This document shows positions 7,297 through 15,558 of a stretch of DNA of 64,000 bases, in pieces. The notes beneath the pieces are model-generated. The model was not told the origin of the DNA. It worked only from the letters and a program-made list of their open reading frames with translations, and ran no database searches. The first letter of the stretch is position 1, and the number at the start of each line of letters is the position of its first letter. This stretch comes from Umbribacter vaginalis (lineage in GTDB: Bacteria; Actinomycetota; Coriobacteriia; Coriobacteriales; Eggerthellaceae), in contig KQ959685.1 of the NCBI GenBank assembly GCA_001552935.1, forward strand, positions 1-64,000, read 5' to 3'. A program made the position numbers and the translations under genes.

Positions 7297-7515
7297 ATGG
7301 AAGTTGTCATCAAAAATAGGATAGCGATATTCCGCAAAGAAAAAGGACTGTCGCAACACCGCCTGGCAAAAGCTGTCGGTCTAAAGCGCAGGTCAATTAT
7401 GGCGTACGAGAACAACATCATTAGCCCCACCTTAGAAACAGCGTACAAAATTTCTCTCGTGTTAGGAAAAGACATCAAAGAAGTATTCATACTCAGTGAT
7501 TGGAGTGAATTATGA
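7297..7515 (+). CDS. Small XRE/Cro-CI-family DNA-binding regulator
   Basis: A 72-residue protein that is essentially one helix-turn-helix domain. The fold runs from residue 5 to 62: NRIAIFRKEKGLSQHRLAKA gives helices 1-2, AVGLKRRSIMAYENN the recognition helix, and SPTLETAYKISLVLGKDIKEVF the last two helices. This length and pattern match single-domain regulators that control an adjacent gene, often in toxin-antitoxin or mobile contexts. Its stop codon overlaps the start of the next gene in an ATGA arrangement. The duplicated 12-mer across its promoter is a plausible target. Confidence 0.85.
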   Translation: MEVVIKNRIAIFRKEKGLSQHRLAKAVGLKRRSIMAYENNIISPTLETAYKISLVLGKDIKEVFILSDWSEL

Positions 7516-7931
7516 GCCTTTTTATGTATGACATGGACGAACTTAGATCGCAGGTACAAGAGGCTTTTGGCGACACGGAACATTATTTGGTGGTCGTGAA
7601 GCACAACAACTGGCAAAGCGACATCATCAAACTCTTCATCAATACACTGTACTACGCAACAGACAGCAGTCGCCAATTCATTGTGTATTTTAGCCCTAAA
7701 GGTATTTACGAAAAGGAACTGGGCACGCCGCTCAAGAGCGATTTTGTTTTAATGCCGTGGCATGAAATTGAGGAATTGAGTCTTAAGCCATGGTGGACGT
7801 ACAAGGTTATCCGTTTCTTGCATCTTGGTAAAAACATGGGTTATGACGTGAGATTCTGGGGAAGAGTCAACAAAGACAATAAAGCTAATTTGGAGAATTT
7901 GGTGGCGAAGAACTGGAGAAGAGATCTCTAA
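7512..7931 (+). CDS. Unrecognised 139-residue protein coupled to the XRE regulator
   Basis: The ATG at 7512 overlaps the regulator's TGA, so the two genes are co-transcribed and translationally coupled. I do not recognise the protein. It is soluble, has no signal peptide or membrane segment, and is rich in aromatic residues (for example LKPWWTYKVIRFLHL and YDVRFWGRV). The N-terminal half alternates charged helix and beta strand (YLVVVKHNN, QFIVYFSPKG). The tight coupling to a single-domain repressor is typical of regulator-effector pairs, so it might be a toxin or a response protein, but nothing in the sequence proves this. Confidence 0.6.
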   Translation: MSLFMYDMDELRSQVQEAFGDTEHYLVVVKHNNWQSDIIKLFINTLYYATDSSRQFIVYFSPKGIYEKELGTPLKSDFVLMPWHEIEELSLKPWWTYKVIRFLHLGKNMGYDVRFWGRVNKDNKANLENLVAKNWRRDL

Positions 7932-8498
7932 CAACCTACGCAAAGCGAACGGGAACAAGAGTACGAACGTGAACACGAACGGGAAGAAGAACGGGAACAT
8001 CACAAGAGAATAGCGAACGCGGTATCAAACGTGAATACGAACGTGAACACTGCACGTTACTTCTGGTCAGCGCATGCACTTGCTTTCGTTTCATAACTCG
8101 ATGACGCTCGCTGTTCATCAATTGTAGTAGCTTTCGTTTCGTAATCCGATGGTTATTTCCGGCCAACGCTCGTAATCACTCTCATCGCATCGCCCGCCGT
8201 TACGTTCGTCGTATCGCCCGATATTACGTTCGTTTTGCCACCATGGGTTTGCCACCATGGGTTTGTCACCATAAGTCGAAACATGTAAGAAAAAGTTTGC
8301 AATAGATATTAGGCGCAACTACGATGCGGTTATATAATAAATGCAAGCTTTCGCGCAGACGACCACGCAGGCCACCGCACACGACCACGCAGGCGCCCAT
8401 GCAGACCACCACACACGACCACGCAGGCGCCCACACTACACATACTCTCAGCGTAGTGGCTTGCAACAGGCATGACATTCGATCTTGGAGGTACCATA
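7932..8498. repeat. Gap filled with several unrelated degenerate tandem repeats
   Basis: No gene is supported. Three kinds of array follow one another: a purine-rich GAACGGGAA/GAACGTGAA tract (about 7938-8050); a 24-bp repeat of ATCGCCCG..TTACGTTCGT (8189 and 8213) followed by two exact 14-bp units GCCACCATGGGTTT (8237-8264); and repeats of ACGACCACGCAGGC at 8359, 8381 and 8415. Units differ in sequence and length from array to array. Confidence 0.7.
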
Positions 8499-9179
8499 AT
8501 GGCCGATCAGGAACATAATTCTCAAAACAAAAACTCTTGCATGCTCACACCTGCAGATTTTGCTGCACTCGCGTCTAAGGACGATGGATATTTTAATCAA
8601 AAGGGTGCTCGCCACTATACCATGTCAAATTATACTGACGCAGTACAGTACTATCATATTGCAGCGGCTATGGGTAACTGTGATGCCATATCAAACTTAG
8701 GTTACTGCTATCTTTATGGCAGAAATATGGAACAAAACACCTCTCTTGCCTTGGCGTACTTCCGCATAGCTGCCTCTCACGGTCATATTGATGCGCTCTA
8801 TAAATTGGGAGATATTTACTCAAGGGATACCTGGGTCACTAAAGATGTGGAACTATCAACATATTATTATCTTAAAGCTGCAAATTTCATTGTTGATCAA
8901 AACTGGGGCACCAATCCAGAAGTTATCTTGGCATACACTGAACTTCAAGACTACCCAAGCTTGTGTTTTGCACTTGGAAGAGAGCTTCTACCAAAAGGCA
9001 CGCTTTTCACCAACGTTGAAGCGGCATATCTTTTTCTTAAGCATGCCGAACAAGGATATCAAACATTTATCACAAATGGTCAAACGATGTATGAAAAAAG
9101 TTATAAGCACGTGCAAGAACTTCTTGCGCAATCACAATTTAACGATTTTCGTAAAAAGTATAGTGACGTACAGGAATAA
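8499..9179 (+). CDS. Sel1-like/TPR repeat protein
   Basis: A 226-residue soluble protein with Sel1-type helical repeats. The ATG at 8499 is chosen over an in-frame ATG at 8472 because GGAGG lies 7 bp before it. Residues about 35-130 show the repeat pattern: A.QYYHIAAAMGNCDAISNLGYCYLYG, then ALAYFRIAASHGHIDALYKLGDIY, then a partial YYYLKAAN unit. Sel1 repeats are protein-interaction scaffolds; the partner here is unknown. There is no signal peptide or membrane segment, so it acts in the cytoplasm. It stands alone between repeat-rich gaps. Confidence 0.75.
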   Translation: MADQEHNSQNKNSCMLTPADFAALASKDDGYFNQKGARHYTMSNYTDAVQYYHIAAAMGNCDAISNLGYCYLYGRNMEQNTSLALAYFRIAASHGHIDALYKLGDIYSRDTWVTKDVELSTYYYLKAANFIVDQNWGTNPEVILAYTELQDYPSLCFALGRELLPKGTLFTNVEAAYLFLKHAEQGYQTFITNGQTMYEKSYKHVQELLAQSQFNDFRKKYSDVQE

Positions 9180-9260
9180 CTTAGTGCTCAAATTACCTCC
9201 TTGCCGTGGTTGTTAACGTGTATTCCCTAGAAGTGCTTTTCAATACGATGCGTGATACCC

Positions 9261-9320
9261 TTTTACGTGGGAATCTTTTTACGTGGTAGCCTTATTGCAC
9301 GGTTTCCTTTTTACGTAGTT
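9261..9320. repeat. 16-bp tandem repeat, about four units
   Basis: TTTTACGTGG or TTTTACGTAG recurs at 9261, 9277 and 9309, that is at 16 and 32 bp, with a degenerate unit (TTATTGCACGG) in the skipped position. Confidence 0.7.
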
Positions 9321-9422
9321 ATCAACACGCATTTCTCGGGAGTAGTACCTCGTGCGATAAGCTGTGCTATGGGCTGGTTTCATACACACACTACGACATG
9401 CACTACGATATGCATCCTCGTT

Positions 9423-9461
9423 TGGGCGTTAAATTCAAGTTGCACTTGAAAATTACGCCCA
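9423..9461. terminator. Long imperfect hairpin
   Basis: Arms of 18 nt (TGGGCGTTAAATTCAAGT / ACTTGAAAATTACGCCCA) pair at 15 of 18 positions around a TGC loop. It may be a terminator for the Sel1-like gene or a palindromic repeat element; there is no T run. Confidence 0.45.
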
Positions 9462-9776
9462 TAATGGGTACTAATGCCCGTGTCGAACAAAACATACAAA
9501 AGCAAATAAACACAAACGCAAGTAACACTGACAGGCAAACTACACGAACGTGCACGAATTGAACGTTTAACAGGAAAAATATAAACACACAAACGGTAGA
9601 GCAAAGCTACGCAAAGAATTTCATGCCAACGTTATAATGTTGATTACCCAATGATTGCGCGCCAGATAAAAACGTTCTTGAACAGATATCTTTGAATGAA
9701 CTGCACTTGTATCAGGTAAGTTAGCGTTACGTTGTGTTAACCTGAACAGTATTTATGCAGATAGGAGTGTACACAT

Positions 9777-10460
9777 ATGAACGTCACAGAAGCGCTATTT
9801 GCGCTGCAAGATACGTCATATGCCGCTTTTCAGGCGAGTTTGGTTCCGACTATTCCGCGCGCAACGGTTATCGGAGTGCGCGTTCCACAGGCCAGGGCGC
9901 TTGCAAAACGGCTTGCCAATACCACCGATGAGCAGCACTTTCTAAAAGATCTGCCGCATACTTACTACGACGAAAACATCCTCCACGCGCTTTTGCTTTC
10001 TGAAATGAAAACCTATGACGCATGTGTTGCAGCAATTGACGCGTTTTTGCCCTACGTCGACAACTGGGCTGTGTGCGATATCTTGTCACCCAAAAGCTTT
10101 AAGACGTATAAGCAGGCGAACGAGGCGGCGTTATTGGCAAAAATTAAGGCATGGACGGCATCGGAAGAAACCTATACGCGCCGCTTCGGTATTGAAATGT
10201 TAATGACGCATTTTCTTGATGAGGCGTTTAAGCCTGATTATTTGGCCATACCGGTTTCTGCGCAGAGTGATGAGTACTATGTTCGCATGATGATTGCATG
10301 GTTTTTTGCAACGGCGCTGGCAAAACAATGGGACGCTACCATACCGTACATCGAAAACCACTGCCTTGACGCGCAAACGCACAATAAAGCGATTCAGAAA
10401 GCGCGAGAAAGTAATCGCATTTCAGCAGCGCAAAAAGAGTACTTAAAGTCGCTTAAATAG
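9777..10460 (+). CDS. AlkD-type DNA alkylation repair protein
   Basis: A 227-residue all-helical HEAT-like protein of the AlkC/AlkD DNA glycosylase family, which removes alkylated bases from DNA. Family signatures include the early IGVRVPQARALAK segment, YYDENILHALLL, and FLPYVDNWAVCDILSPKSF, where the DNW-x-CD motif marks the active-site helix; RFGIEMLMTHFL and YYVRMMIAWFFATAL follow as in relatives. The length is normal. GGAG lies a few bases before the ATG. It is a single gene, probably with its own promoter. Confidence 0.9.
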   Translation: MNVTEALFALQDTSYAAFQASLVPTIPRATVIGVRVPQARALAKRLANTTDEQHFLKDLPHTYYDENILHALLLSEMKTYDACVAAIDAFLPYVDNWAVCDILSPKSFKTYKQANEAALLAKIKAWTASEETYTRRFGIEMLMTHFLDEAFKPDYLAIPVSAQSDEYYVRMMIAWFFATALAKQWDATIPYIENHCLDAQTHNKAIQKARESNRISAAQKEYLKSLK

Positions 10461-10694
10461 AAGCGCGTGCAAACAACCACCGCCATTCACTAGCGCGAGG
10501 AACGGTGCCGCTCTTCCATCGGCACTTCCCGGCTCCCGCCGCGTTCCCCCTGTTTCACCACGCACCGATTGAGCGCTGACGCATTTTCCTAGCCCCACAT
10601 CATACACACCGCTCGCGTTTCCACCGGCGCCCACCGAGTTTCCCTCGCTATCCGTAACCGCCCAGGAGCAGCGCGTCTCCAACACCTGCATGCG

Positions 10695-11459
10695 TTATTG
10701 CATCTCCTTTTTCCCAAAGCGTGTTATAGCTATCAACAATACCAAAGCAGCTATTGCAACAGCGCAAGGCAGAAATGGGAAAAGCGCAAACCCATCCCCT
10801 ACATTCATTGACGAAACAGCATGCAAAGAACGAGAAACCAAGTAGCCGCTATAACAAGGAGGATATGCTACCCACAATGGAGTGTTAGCTGCTAAAATTC
10901 CAGGGATAACAAGCAGTATGTTTAAGCCAACTGATAGCAGCGGCTTGTCAAACAGCACCGTAATTGCCCACATAATTGCTACGCTTGGAATCATCGTTAA
11001 AAACAAAGCGCAACACCATTGCAGCACATAGGGCAAAGGAAGCGTTTCTGTAATGCCACTGCTCTGTGTTGCAAATAATCCTGCTAGCACAAATACTACG
11101 AAAAATACAGCCATTTCCATAAACAGATACCACAGCAATACGCAAAACTTTGCAGCAGAAAGTGCATAGCGGCTTAACGGAAGCGCCAACATCTTTGCTA
11201 TTCCATTATTCGCCGTTTCCCGTCCTGCAATCATCACGCACACAACAATCATGCTCAAAGGAAGAAGATAATAGGCATATACCAATGCGCTTTGAATAAA
11301 CATAGCTGCCCATGCGTTTGTGTATTCAGGAGTGAAATACCTATGAAGGCTTGCTACACCAGATAAAACAACTAACAATGGAGCAATAAAAATTAAAAGA
11401 AAGATTTTACTTCGTTTTACTTTCAGAACTTCAATTTTAAGTAGTTCAAAAAAACTCAT
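10695..11459 (-). CDS. Lantibiotic/bacitracin-type ABC transporter permease
   Basis: A membrane protein of about 254 residues with six predicted membrane segments (residues about 20-40, 60-80, 105-135, 145-170, 178-200, 230-250), matching ABC-2 permeases of the LanE/LanG/BcrB type that remove peptide antibiotics from the membrane. It begins SFFELLKIEVLKVKRSKIF, the usual cytoplasmic start. An in-frame ATG two codons upstream exists, but AAGGAGAGC fits the start at 11459 better. It is the last gene of a three-gene set (ATPase at 12343, permease at 11621, this one). A 155-bp gap carrying 33-bp repeats separates the two permeases. Confidence 0.85.
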   Translation of the reverse strand: MSFFELLKIEVLKVKRSKIFLLIFIAPLLVVLSGVASLHRYFTPEYTNAWAAMFIQSALVYAYYLLPLSMIVVCVMIAGRETANNGIAKMLALPLSRYALSAAKFCVLLWYLFMEMAVFFVVFVLAGLFATQSSGITETLPLPYVLQWCCALFLTMIPSVAIMWAITVLFDKPLLSVGLNILLVIPGILAANTPLWVAYPPCYSGYLVSRSLHAVSSMNVGDGFALFPFLPCAVAIAALVLLIAITRFGKKEMQ

Positions 11460-11530
11460 GTCCATGCTCTCCTTATTCAGAACATCTTCAACTCACTTGC
11501 GTGGCTTATTCATAACACCAACGCCATATC

Positions 11531-11612
11531 GCGCAAACCACCAGTTCACGGTGCCACCATAATGCGCAAACCACCAGCTCACGGCGGCAACGGATAGCAC
11601 AAACCGCCAGTT
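11531..11612. repeat. 33-bp tandem repeat between two permease genes
   Basis: GCGCAAACCACCAG or a close variant starts at 11531, 11564 and 11597, exactly 33 bp apart. The array sits inside an operon, in the only sizeable gap between its genes. Confidence 0.8.
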
Positions 11613-11620
11613 CCCGAAAC

Positions 11621-12346
11621 TTATTCATAGCGACGATGTTGCGCTACCCACAATCCAGCACCTAAAAACAGAAGTATTTCAAAAAGAGCAATTGCTACAA
11701 CGGTGCCATCGGGTTGCGCACTCATAGCAACGGCTGGTTTTAGCATAAGTACGAAAGGCGATACATTAAAAACCAGATTGTTCGACATAGCAAGTGCCAT
11801 ACCACTCAGAAATCCAATAACTCCAATCCCCAGGTTAATCCACATATTTTCAAACCATGACGCCACAAAAAGCATAAAAGACAACACGGGCATCGAAGTC
11901 ACAAACGAATAACTCGCAAAACATATAAAGGTAGTTACCTCAAAACTACCATGCGGTAAGTCGGTAACACCAATAATGGCAAGAGCGGCATTTTGAATAC
12001 AAATAGCAATCAGCAATAATGCTGTCATCAGCAGAAATTTACAAAAATACATAGCAGGAACACTCATAGGCAGCGTATACAGCTTTTTTACAGCGCTTCC
12101 TTTAAATTCCATGTTATATATAATGCAAGCTGCAACGATAATGCCGAACATGTTTAATACCATAATCATGCCGTACAGTTGCGTTAAAAGAATGTCCATA
12201 GGAGCTAACGGTAAGTTTAATAACGTGTCTTTTCGCACGATGAAATTTACAAAAGCATACGCTGCACCCAAAATGCCCACAGCAACCATAAGAGGAATAA
12301 AACCCGCCCGCCTACATTTCTGCAGCTCAATTACTAATGTTTTCAT
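11621..12346 (-). CDS. Lantibiotic/bacitracin-type ABC transporter permease
   Basis: A 241-residue membrane protein with about six membrane segments, the companion of the permease at 10695. It starts KTLVIELQKCRRAGFIPLM, the short cytoplasmic lead typical of LanE-like permeases. Its ATG overlaps the stop of the ATPase gene by 4 bp (ATGA), so the two are translationally coupled. Two different permeases plus one ATPase is the LanFEG arrangement for immunity against lantibiotics or related peptides. Confidence 0.87.
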   Translation of the reverse strand: MKTLVIELQKCRRAGFIPLMVAVGILGAAYAFVNFIVRKDTLLNLPLAPMDILLTQLYGMIMVLNMFGIIVAACIIYNMEFKGSAVKKLYTLPMSVPAMYFCKFLLMTALLLIAICIQNAALAIIGVTDLPHGSFEVTTFICFASYSFVTSMPVLSFMLFVASWFENMWINLGIGVIGFLSGMALAMSNNLVFNVSPFVLMLKPAVAMSAQPDGTVVAIALFEILLFLGAGLWVAQHRRYE

Positions 12347-13107
12347 AATCGCGCCCTCTGTTTTTTGTTGAGATTGTCTTTTTCAATCATCGATAGAAAC
12401 ATATCTTCCAAATTATCCGCAGCAAAACCAGACGCCAAAGCATGCAGGCGCAGATCATCTAAGCTGCCTTCAAACAACAAGCGTCCATGATTAAGTATCC
12501 CAATATCGTCTGCCATGAGCTCAATTTCAGATAGCATATGAGAAGAAATAAGCACCGTGCAATCATATAAATGAGGTAGCGATTTAATCAAATTACGAAT
12601 TTCATGAATGCCCGAAGGATCAAGTCCGTTTGTTGGCTCATCCAAAATTAGAATTGGTGGCCTTCCCAGCAACGCGCCTGCAAGCCCTAAGCGTTGTTTC
12701 ATGCCAAGTGAATATTTCTTTGCAAGCCGATCGCCAAATTCAGAAAGCCCAACCAACTCTAACGCATCATCAACTGCATTGCCCGGCAGCCCTAAAATGC
12801 GGCGAATAATATCAAGATTTTCTCTCCCTGTTAAATTTGCATAAAACGATGGACTTTCAATAAACGAACCTATTTCCTTTAAAATTGCTATGCGATCAGC
12901 AGGAAACTGTTTTGCATCGATAGTAAAACTACCGCTTGTTGGAGCAGTAAGTCCTAACAGCATTTTCATCGTAGTAGATTTTCCTGCTCCATTTGGCCCT
13001 AGAAAACCGTAGATACTTCCTTTCCGAATATGAAGCGAAACATTATTAACAGCAATAAACGATTTGTACTGTTTTGTTAATCGATCTGTTGTAACAATAT
13101 TGTTCAT
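12343..13107 (-). CDS. BcrA/LanF-type ABC transporter ATPase
   Basis: A 254-residue ATPase. The ATG at 13107 follows AAAGGAG and is preferred over a GTG seven codons upstream. Motifs: Walker A GPNGAGKST, signature LGMKQRLGLAGALLG, Walker B LILDEPTNGLDP and a switch histidine in ISSHML. The LGMKQRL signature, in place of LSGGQ, is usual for BcrA/LanF proteins. With the two permeases it forms an exporter that expels membrane-bound peptide antibiotics. The adjacent divergent two-component genes are its likely regulators. Confidence 0.92.
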   Translation of the reverse strand: MNNIVTTDRLTKQYKSFIAVNNVSLHIRKGSIYGFLGPNGAGKSTTMKMLLGLTAPTSGSFTIDAKQFPADRIAILKEIGSFIESPSFYANLTGRENLDIIRRILGLPGNAVDDALELVGLSEFGDRLAKKYSLGMKQRLGLAGALLGRPPILILDEPTNGLDPSGIHEIRNLIKSLPHLYDCTVLISSHMLSEIELMADDIGILNHGRLLFEGSLDDLRLHALASGFAADNLEDMFLSMIEKDNLNKKQRARL

Positions 13108-13168
13108 AGCACTATCTCCTTTCCTCACTTGATGATAGTGCGTGAACCTTGCAACAACATTCTGTGCG

Positions 13169-13220
13169 CCTTACATCTACCTTACATTGGCATACGCAAA
13201 CAAAAAACGCAGCTTTACAT
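13169..13220 (+). promoter_or_regulatory. Three helically phased CYTTACAT repeats in the divergent promoter region
   Basis: CCTTACAT starts at 13169 and 13180 (11 bp apart) and CTTTACAT at 13213 (33 bp further). All lie on the same helix face between the ABC operon and the regulator gene. OmpR-type regulators bind such direct repeats, so this is the probable target of the regulator encoded 30 bp away. A TACTAT at 13225-13230 could be a -10 element. Confidence 0.6.
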
Positions 13221-13249
13221 GGCATACTATAACGAAAGGAGGTAGCGCT

Positions 13250-13957
13250 ATGAATCAGGACAATTATTTATTATGTAAGCACATACTACTTGTCGATGAT
13301 GAGCCAGAACTTCTTAGCATGGTTGTATCAATCTTGAATGAATATGGATTTCACCATATCAGCACTGCTCAAAACGTGAAAACTGCTCTTGTAGAAACGG
13401 AAAAACATTCTCCCGACCTGGCAATTCTTGATGTTATGCTTCCTGATGGAAACGGATTTGCTTTAATGGAGCAATTAAAGCGCTCAAGCGATTGTCCTGT
13501 TTTGTTTCTTACGGCGTGCGGGGAAGATGCCGATAAGCTCAAGGGCTTTGGTTTGGGCGCGGATGACTATATCGTTAAACCTTTTCTTCCAAAAGAGCTA
13601 CTATTTCGCATAAGAGCAATTTTAAGACGCTGCTATAAAGATGAAACCCCTGTGGTGCAGCTAAAAAACAGCCAGATTAACTTTTCGGCTGGTGAAGTAA
13701 TAAAAGGCGGCGAACATATTGCGCTCACCGCAAAAGAATACGATTTACTTTCAGCGCTATACAGAAATGCAGGGCGTATTATAACCATTGACGCTTTATG
13801 TGAAGCAGCGTGGGGCGACAATCCGTTTGGATATGAAAATTCGTTAATGGCACATATACGCCGCATTAGGGAAAAAATCGAGCTTAACCCATCACAACCT
13901 GTTTCACTTATAACAGCCAAAGGACTAGGCTACAAGCTTATTGTGGAAGAAAACTAA
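13250..13957 (+). CDS. OmpR-family response regulator of the ABC transporter module
   Basis: A 235-residue regulator. AAAGGAGG lies directly before the ATG at 13250, which is preferred over longer upstream frames. The receiver domain (about 10-125) has the acidic pair in LVDDEPE, phosphorylation site Asp61 in LAILDVMLPDGNG, and the conserved Lys in DDYIVKPF. The C-terminal winged helix (about 140-235) has LTAKEYDLLSALYRNAGRI and an end typical of the family (LITAKGLGYKL). It is followed by its kinase and diverges from the transporter genes, the usual arrangement for peptide-antibiotic response modules. Confidence 0.93.
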   Translation: MNQDNYLLCKHILLVDDEPELLSMVVSILNEYGFHHISTAQNVKTALVETEKHSPDLAILDVMLPDGNGFALMEQLKRSSDCPVLFLTACGEDADKLKGFGLGADDYIVKPFLPKELLFRIRAILRRCYKDETPVVQLKNSQINFSAGEVIKGGEHIALTAKEYDLLSALYRNAGRIITIDALCEAAWGDNPFGYENSLMAHIRRIREKIELNPSQPVSLITAKGLGYKLIVEEN

Positions 13958-13973
13958 AGAGAAGTGACGAGAA

Positions 13974-15395
13974 GTGACGAGAACTAATATAAAAAGCATG
14001 CCAAAACTGATACGGCGTTTTATAGGCATTTTGCTGCTTAGTTCTATACTCATCCTGCTGATAAACGTTATAACGTGTGTCGTGCTTATCGCTCATTACG
14101 CTACCGATACCAACACTTCTCCCTACAAAATAGCGCAACAAACGGCCAATGCTTTGCATGAACGTCCAGATGGAGTATACGTATTGTCAGAAAACGCAGC
14201 TACTCAATTACACACGTCTGGAGCATGGGCACTGCTTATTGATAACAGCTCGCGTAGCGTAGTGTGGAAAACACACAATGTACCAGCTTCTATTCCATAT
14301 CATTACACGTTGTCGGATATTGCAACTATAAGCACTGGCTATCTTGATAGCTATCCAACGTATGTCGGCGCCCATGACAAGGGCATTGTTGTTCTTGGCT
14401 TTCCACGCGATAGCTTTTGGAAGCACTCTCAGCCAAGTTGGAATTACCGCTTCATCTCAGATTTCCCGCAGATTATTCTTAGTATTCTTTGTATCAATAT
14501 TGTGCTTATTCTTGGGATTTATGTAATAGCTAACATGAAACTTCTCACATCAATCAACCCCATTACAAAAGGAATACAGCGCTTATCAGACGGAGAACGC
14601 GTACACATTCCAGAAACAGGAGCACTTTCAGAAATAGCAGCACACATTAATTCCACGTCCGATATTTTGCAGCAACAAAAAGAACAGTTAAGACGTAAAG
14701 AAACTGCGCGTGCAAATTGGATAGCAGGAGTTTCACACGATATACGAACGCCACTTTCGATGGTTATGGGATACGCTGGTCAGTTAGAAAATTCGAGCCA
14801 TCTTTTACAAGAAGAACGCAACTGCGCAGCAACAATTATGGCACAAAGCGAACGCATAAAAAATTTGATTAACGACCTTAATTTAGCTTCAAAGCTTGAA
14901 TATAATATGCAGCCTCTTATGAAAAAAGAAGAAAATGTGGTTGCTGTTGTTCGACATGTTGTGGTTGATTTTATGAATATGGGGCTACCATCTGGGTTTT
15001 CCATTACGTGGGATACAAAAGAAAGCCTCAGTGTTTGCACCAGTATTATCGATAAAGAATTGTTGCAGCGAGCAATCTCAAATTTGATATGGAACAGCAT
15101 CGTTCATAATGAGTATGGGTGTACGATTTATACATCCGTTTGCAAAGATGATACTCATTGCATTATTCGCGTTGAGGATAATGGTGTTGGTGTTTCAGAT
15201 GAACAGCTGGAAATGCTCAACCATACACCGCACTATATGATCTGTGATACCAGTACTTCCGAACAGCGTCATGGCTTGGGACTTTTAATTGTAGAGCAGA
15301 TTATTGACGCTCATAGCGGATCTGTTGAGATAAGTAAAAGCGAACATGGCGGCTTTATGACTACATTAGAGCTGCCACTGATACTACCGCACTAA
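13974..15395 (+). CDS. Sensor histidine kinase of the ABC transporter module
   Basis: A kinase of up to 473 residues. The start is uncertain: GTG at 13974 or ATG at 13998, neither with a strong ribosome site. It has two membrane segments (about 17-40 and 165-187) enclosing a 120-residue extracytoplasmic sensor, a linker, the H-box GVSHDIRTPLSMVMGY (His255), and an ATPase domain with an N-box (AISNLIWNSIVHNE), G1 (VEDNGVGV) and G2 (GLGLLIVEQII). It probably senses a peptide antibiotic or envelope damage and phosphorylates the regulator upstream. A 10-bp tandem duplication (GAGAAGTGAC twice, 13959-13978) covers the junction between the genes. Confidence 0.9.
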   Translation: MTRTNIKSMPKLIRRFIGILLLSSILILLINVITCVVLIAHYATDTNTSPYKIAQQTANALHERPDGVYVLSENAATQLHTSGAWALLIDNSSRSVVWKTHNVPASIPYHYTLSDIATISTGYLDSYPTYVGAHDKGIVVLGFPRDSFWKHSQPSWNYRFISDFPQIILSILCINIVLILGIYVIANMKLLTSINPITKGIQRLSDGERVHIPETGALSEIAAHINSTSDILQQQKEQLRRKETARANWIAGVSHDIRTPLSMVMGYAGQLENSSHLLQEERNCAATIMAQSERIKNLINDLNLASKLEYNMQPLMKKEENVVAVVRHVVVDFMNMGLPSGFSITWDTKESLSVCTSIIDKELLQRAISNLIWNSIVHNEYGCTIYTSVCKDDTHCIIRVEDNGVGVSDEQLEMLNHTPHYMICDTSTSEQRHGLGLLIVEQIIDAHSGSVEISKSEHGGFMTTLELPLILPH

Positions 15396-15486
15396 CAGCT
15401 AATCCGTCAGATACCATGGATACAACGCGGCGGTTAAACCTGTGTGAGCAAACTGGATCACCATGCCAGTGGAAGTGCACCTCACC

Positions 15487-15558
15487 GTGCAGAGCAAGCA
15501 ACACCCACTGTGCAGAGCAGGCACCACTCATCGTGCAGAACGAGCACCGCTCAACGTG
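15487..15558. repeat. 23-bp tandem repeat, three units and a partial
   Basis: GTGCAGAGCA-type units start at 15487, 15510 and 15533, with a fourth start (GTGC) at 15556. The period is exactly 23 bp although the units have diverged. The array runs up to the stop codon of the carboxypeptidase gene. Confidence 0.8.

Larger units (their letters stand above)
9180..9776. other. Gap with a 16-bp tandem array and a long hairpin
   Basis: No gene is supported. See the 16-bp array at 9261-9320 and the 18-bp-arm hairpin at 9423-9461. A GGAG ribosome site near 9762 belongs to the next gene. Confidence 0.5.

Noticed and set aside
10443-10691. 82-codon minus-strand frame after the AlkD-like gene
   Set aside because: Gly/Ser/Arg-rich low-complexity translation, no ribosome site, and it overlaps the end of the AlkD-like gene.
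13142-13249. N-terminal extension of the OmpR-type regulator
   Set aside because: AAAGGAGG sits directly before the ATG at 13250, and the extension would run through the divergent promoter repeats.
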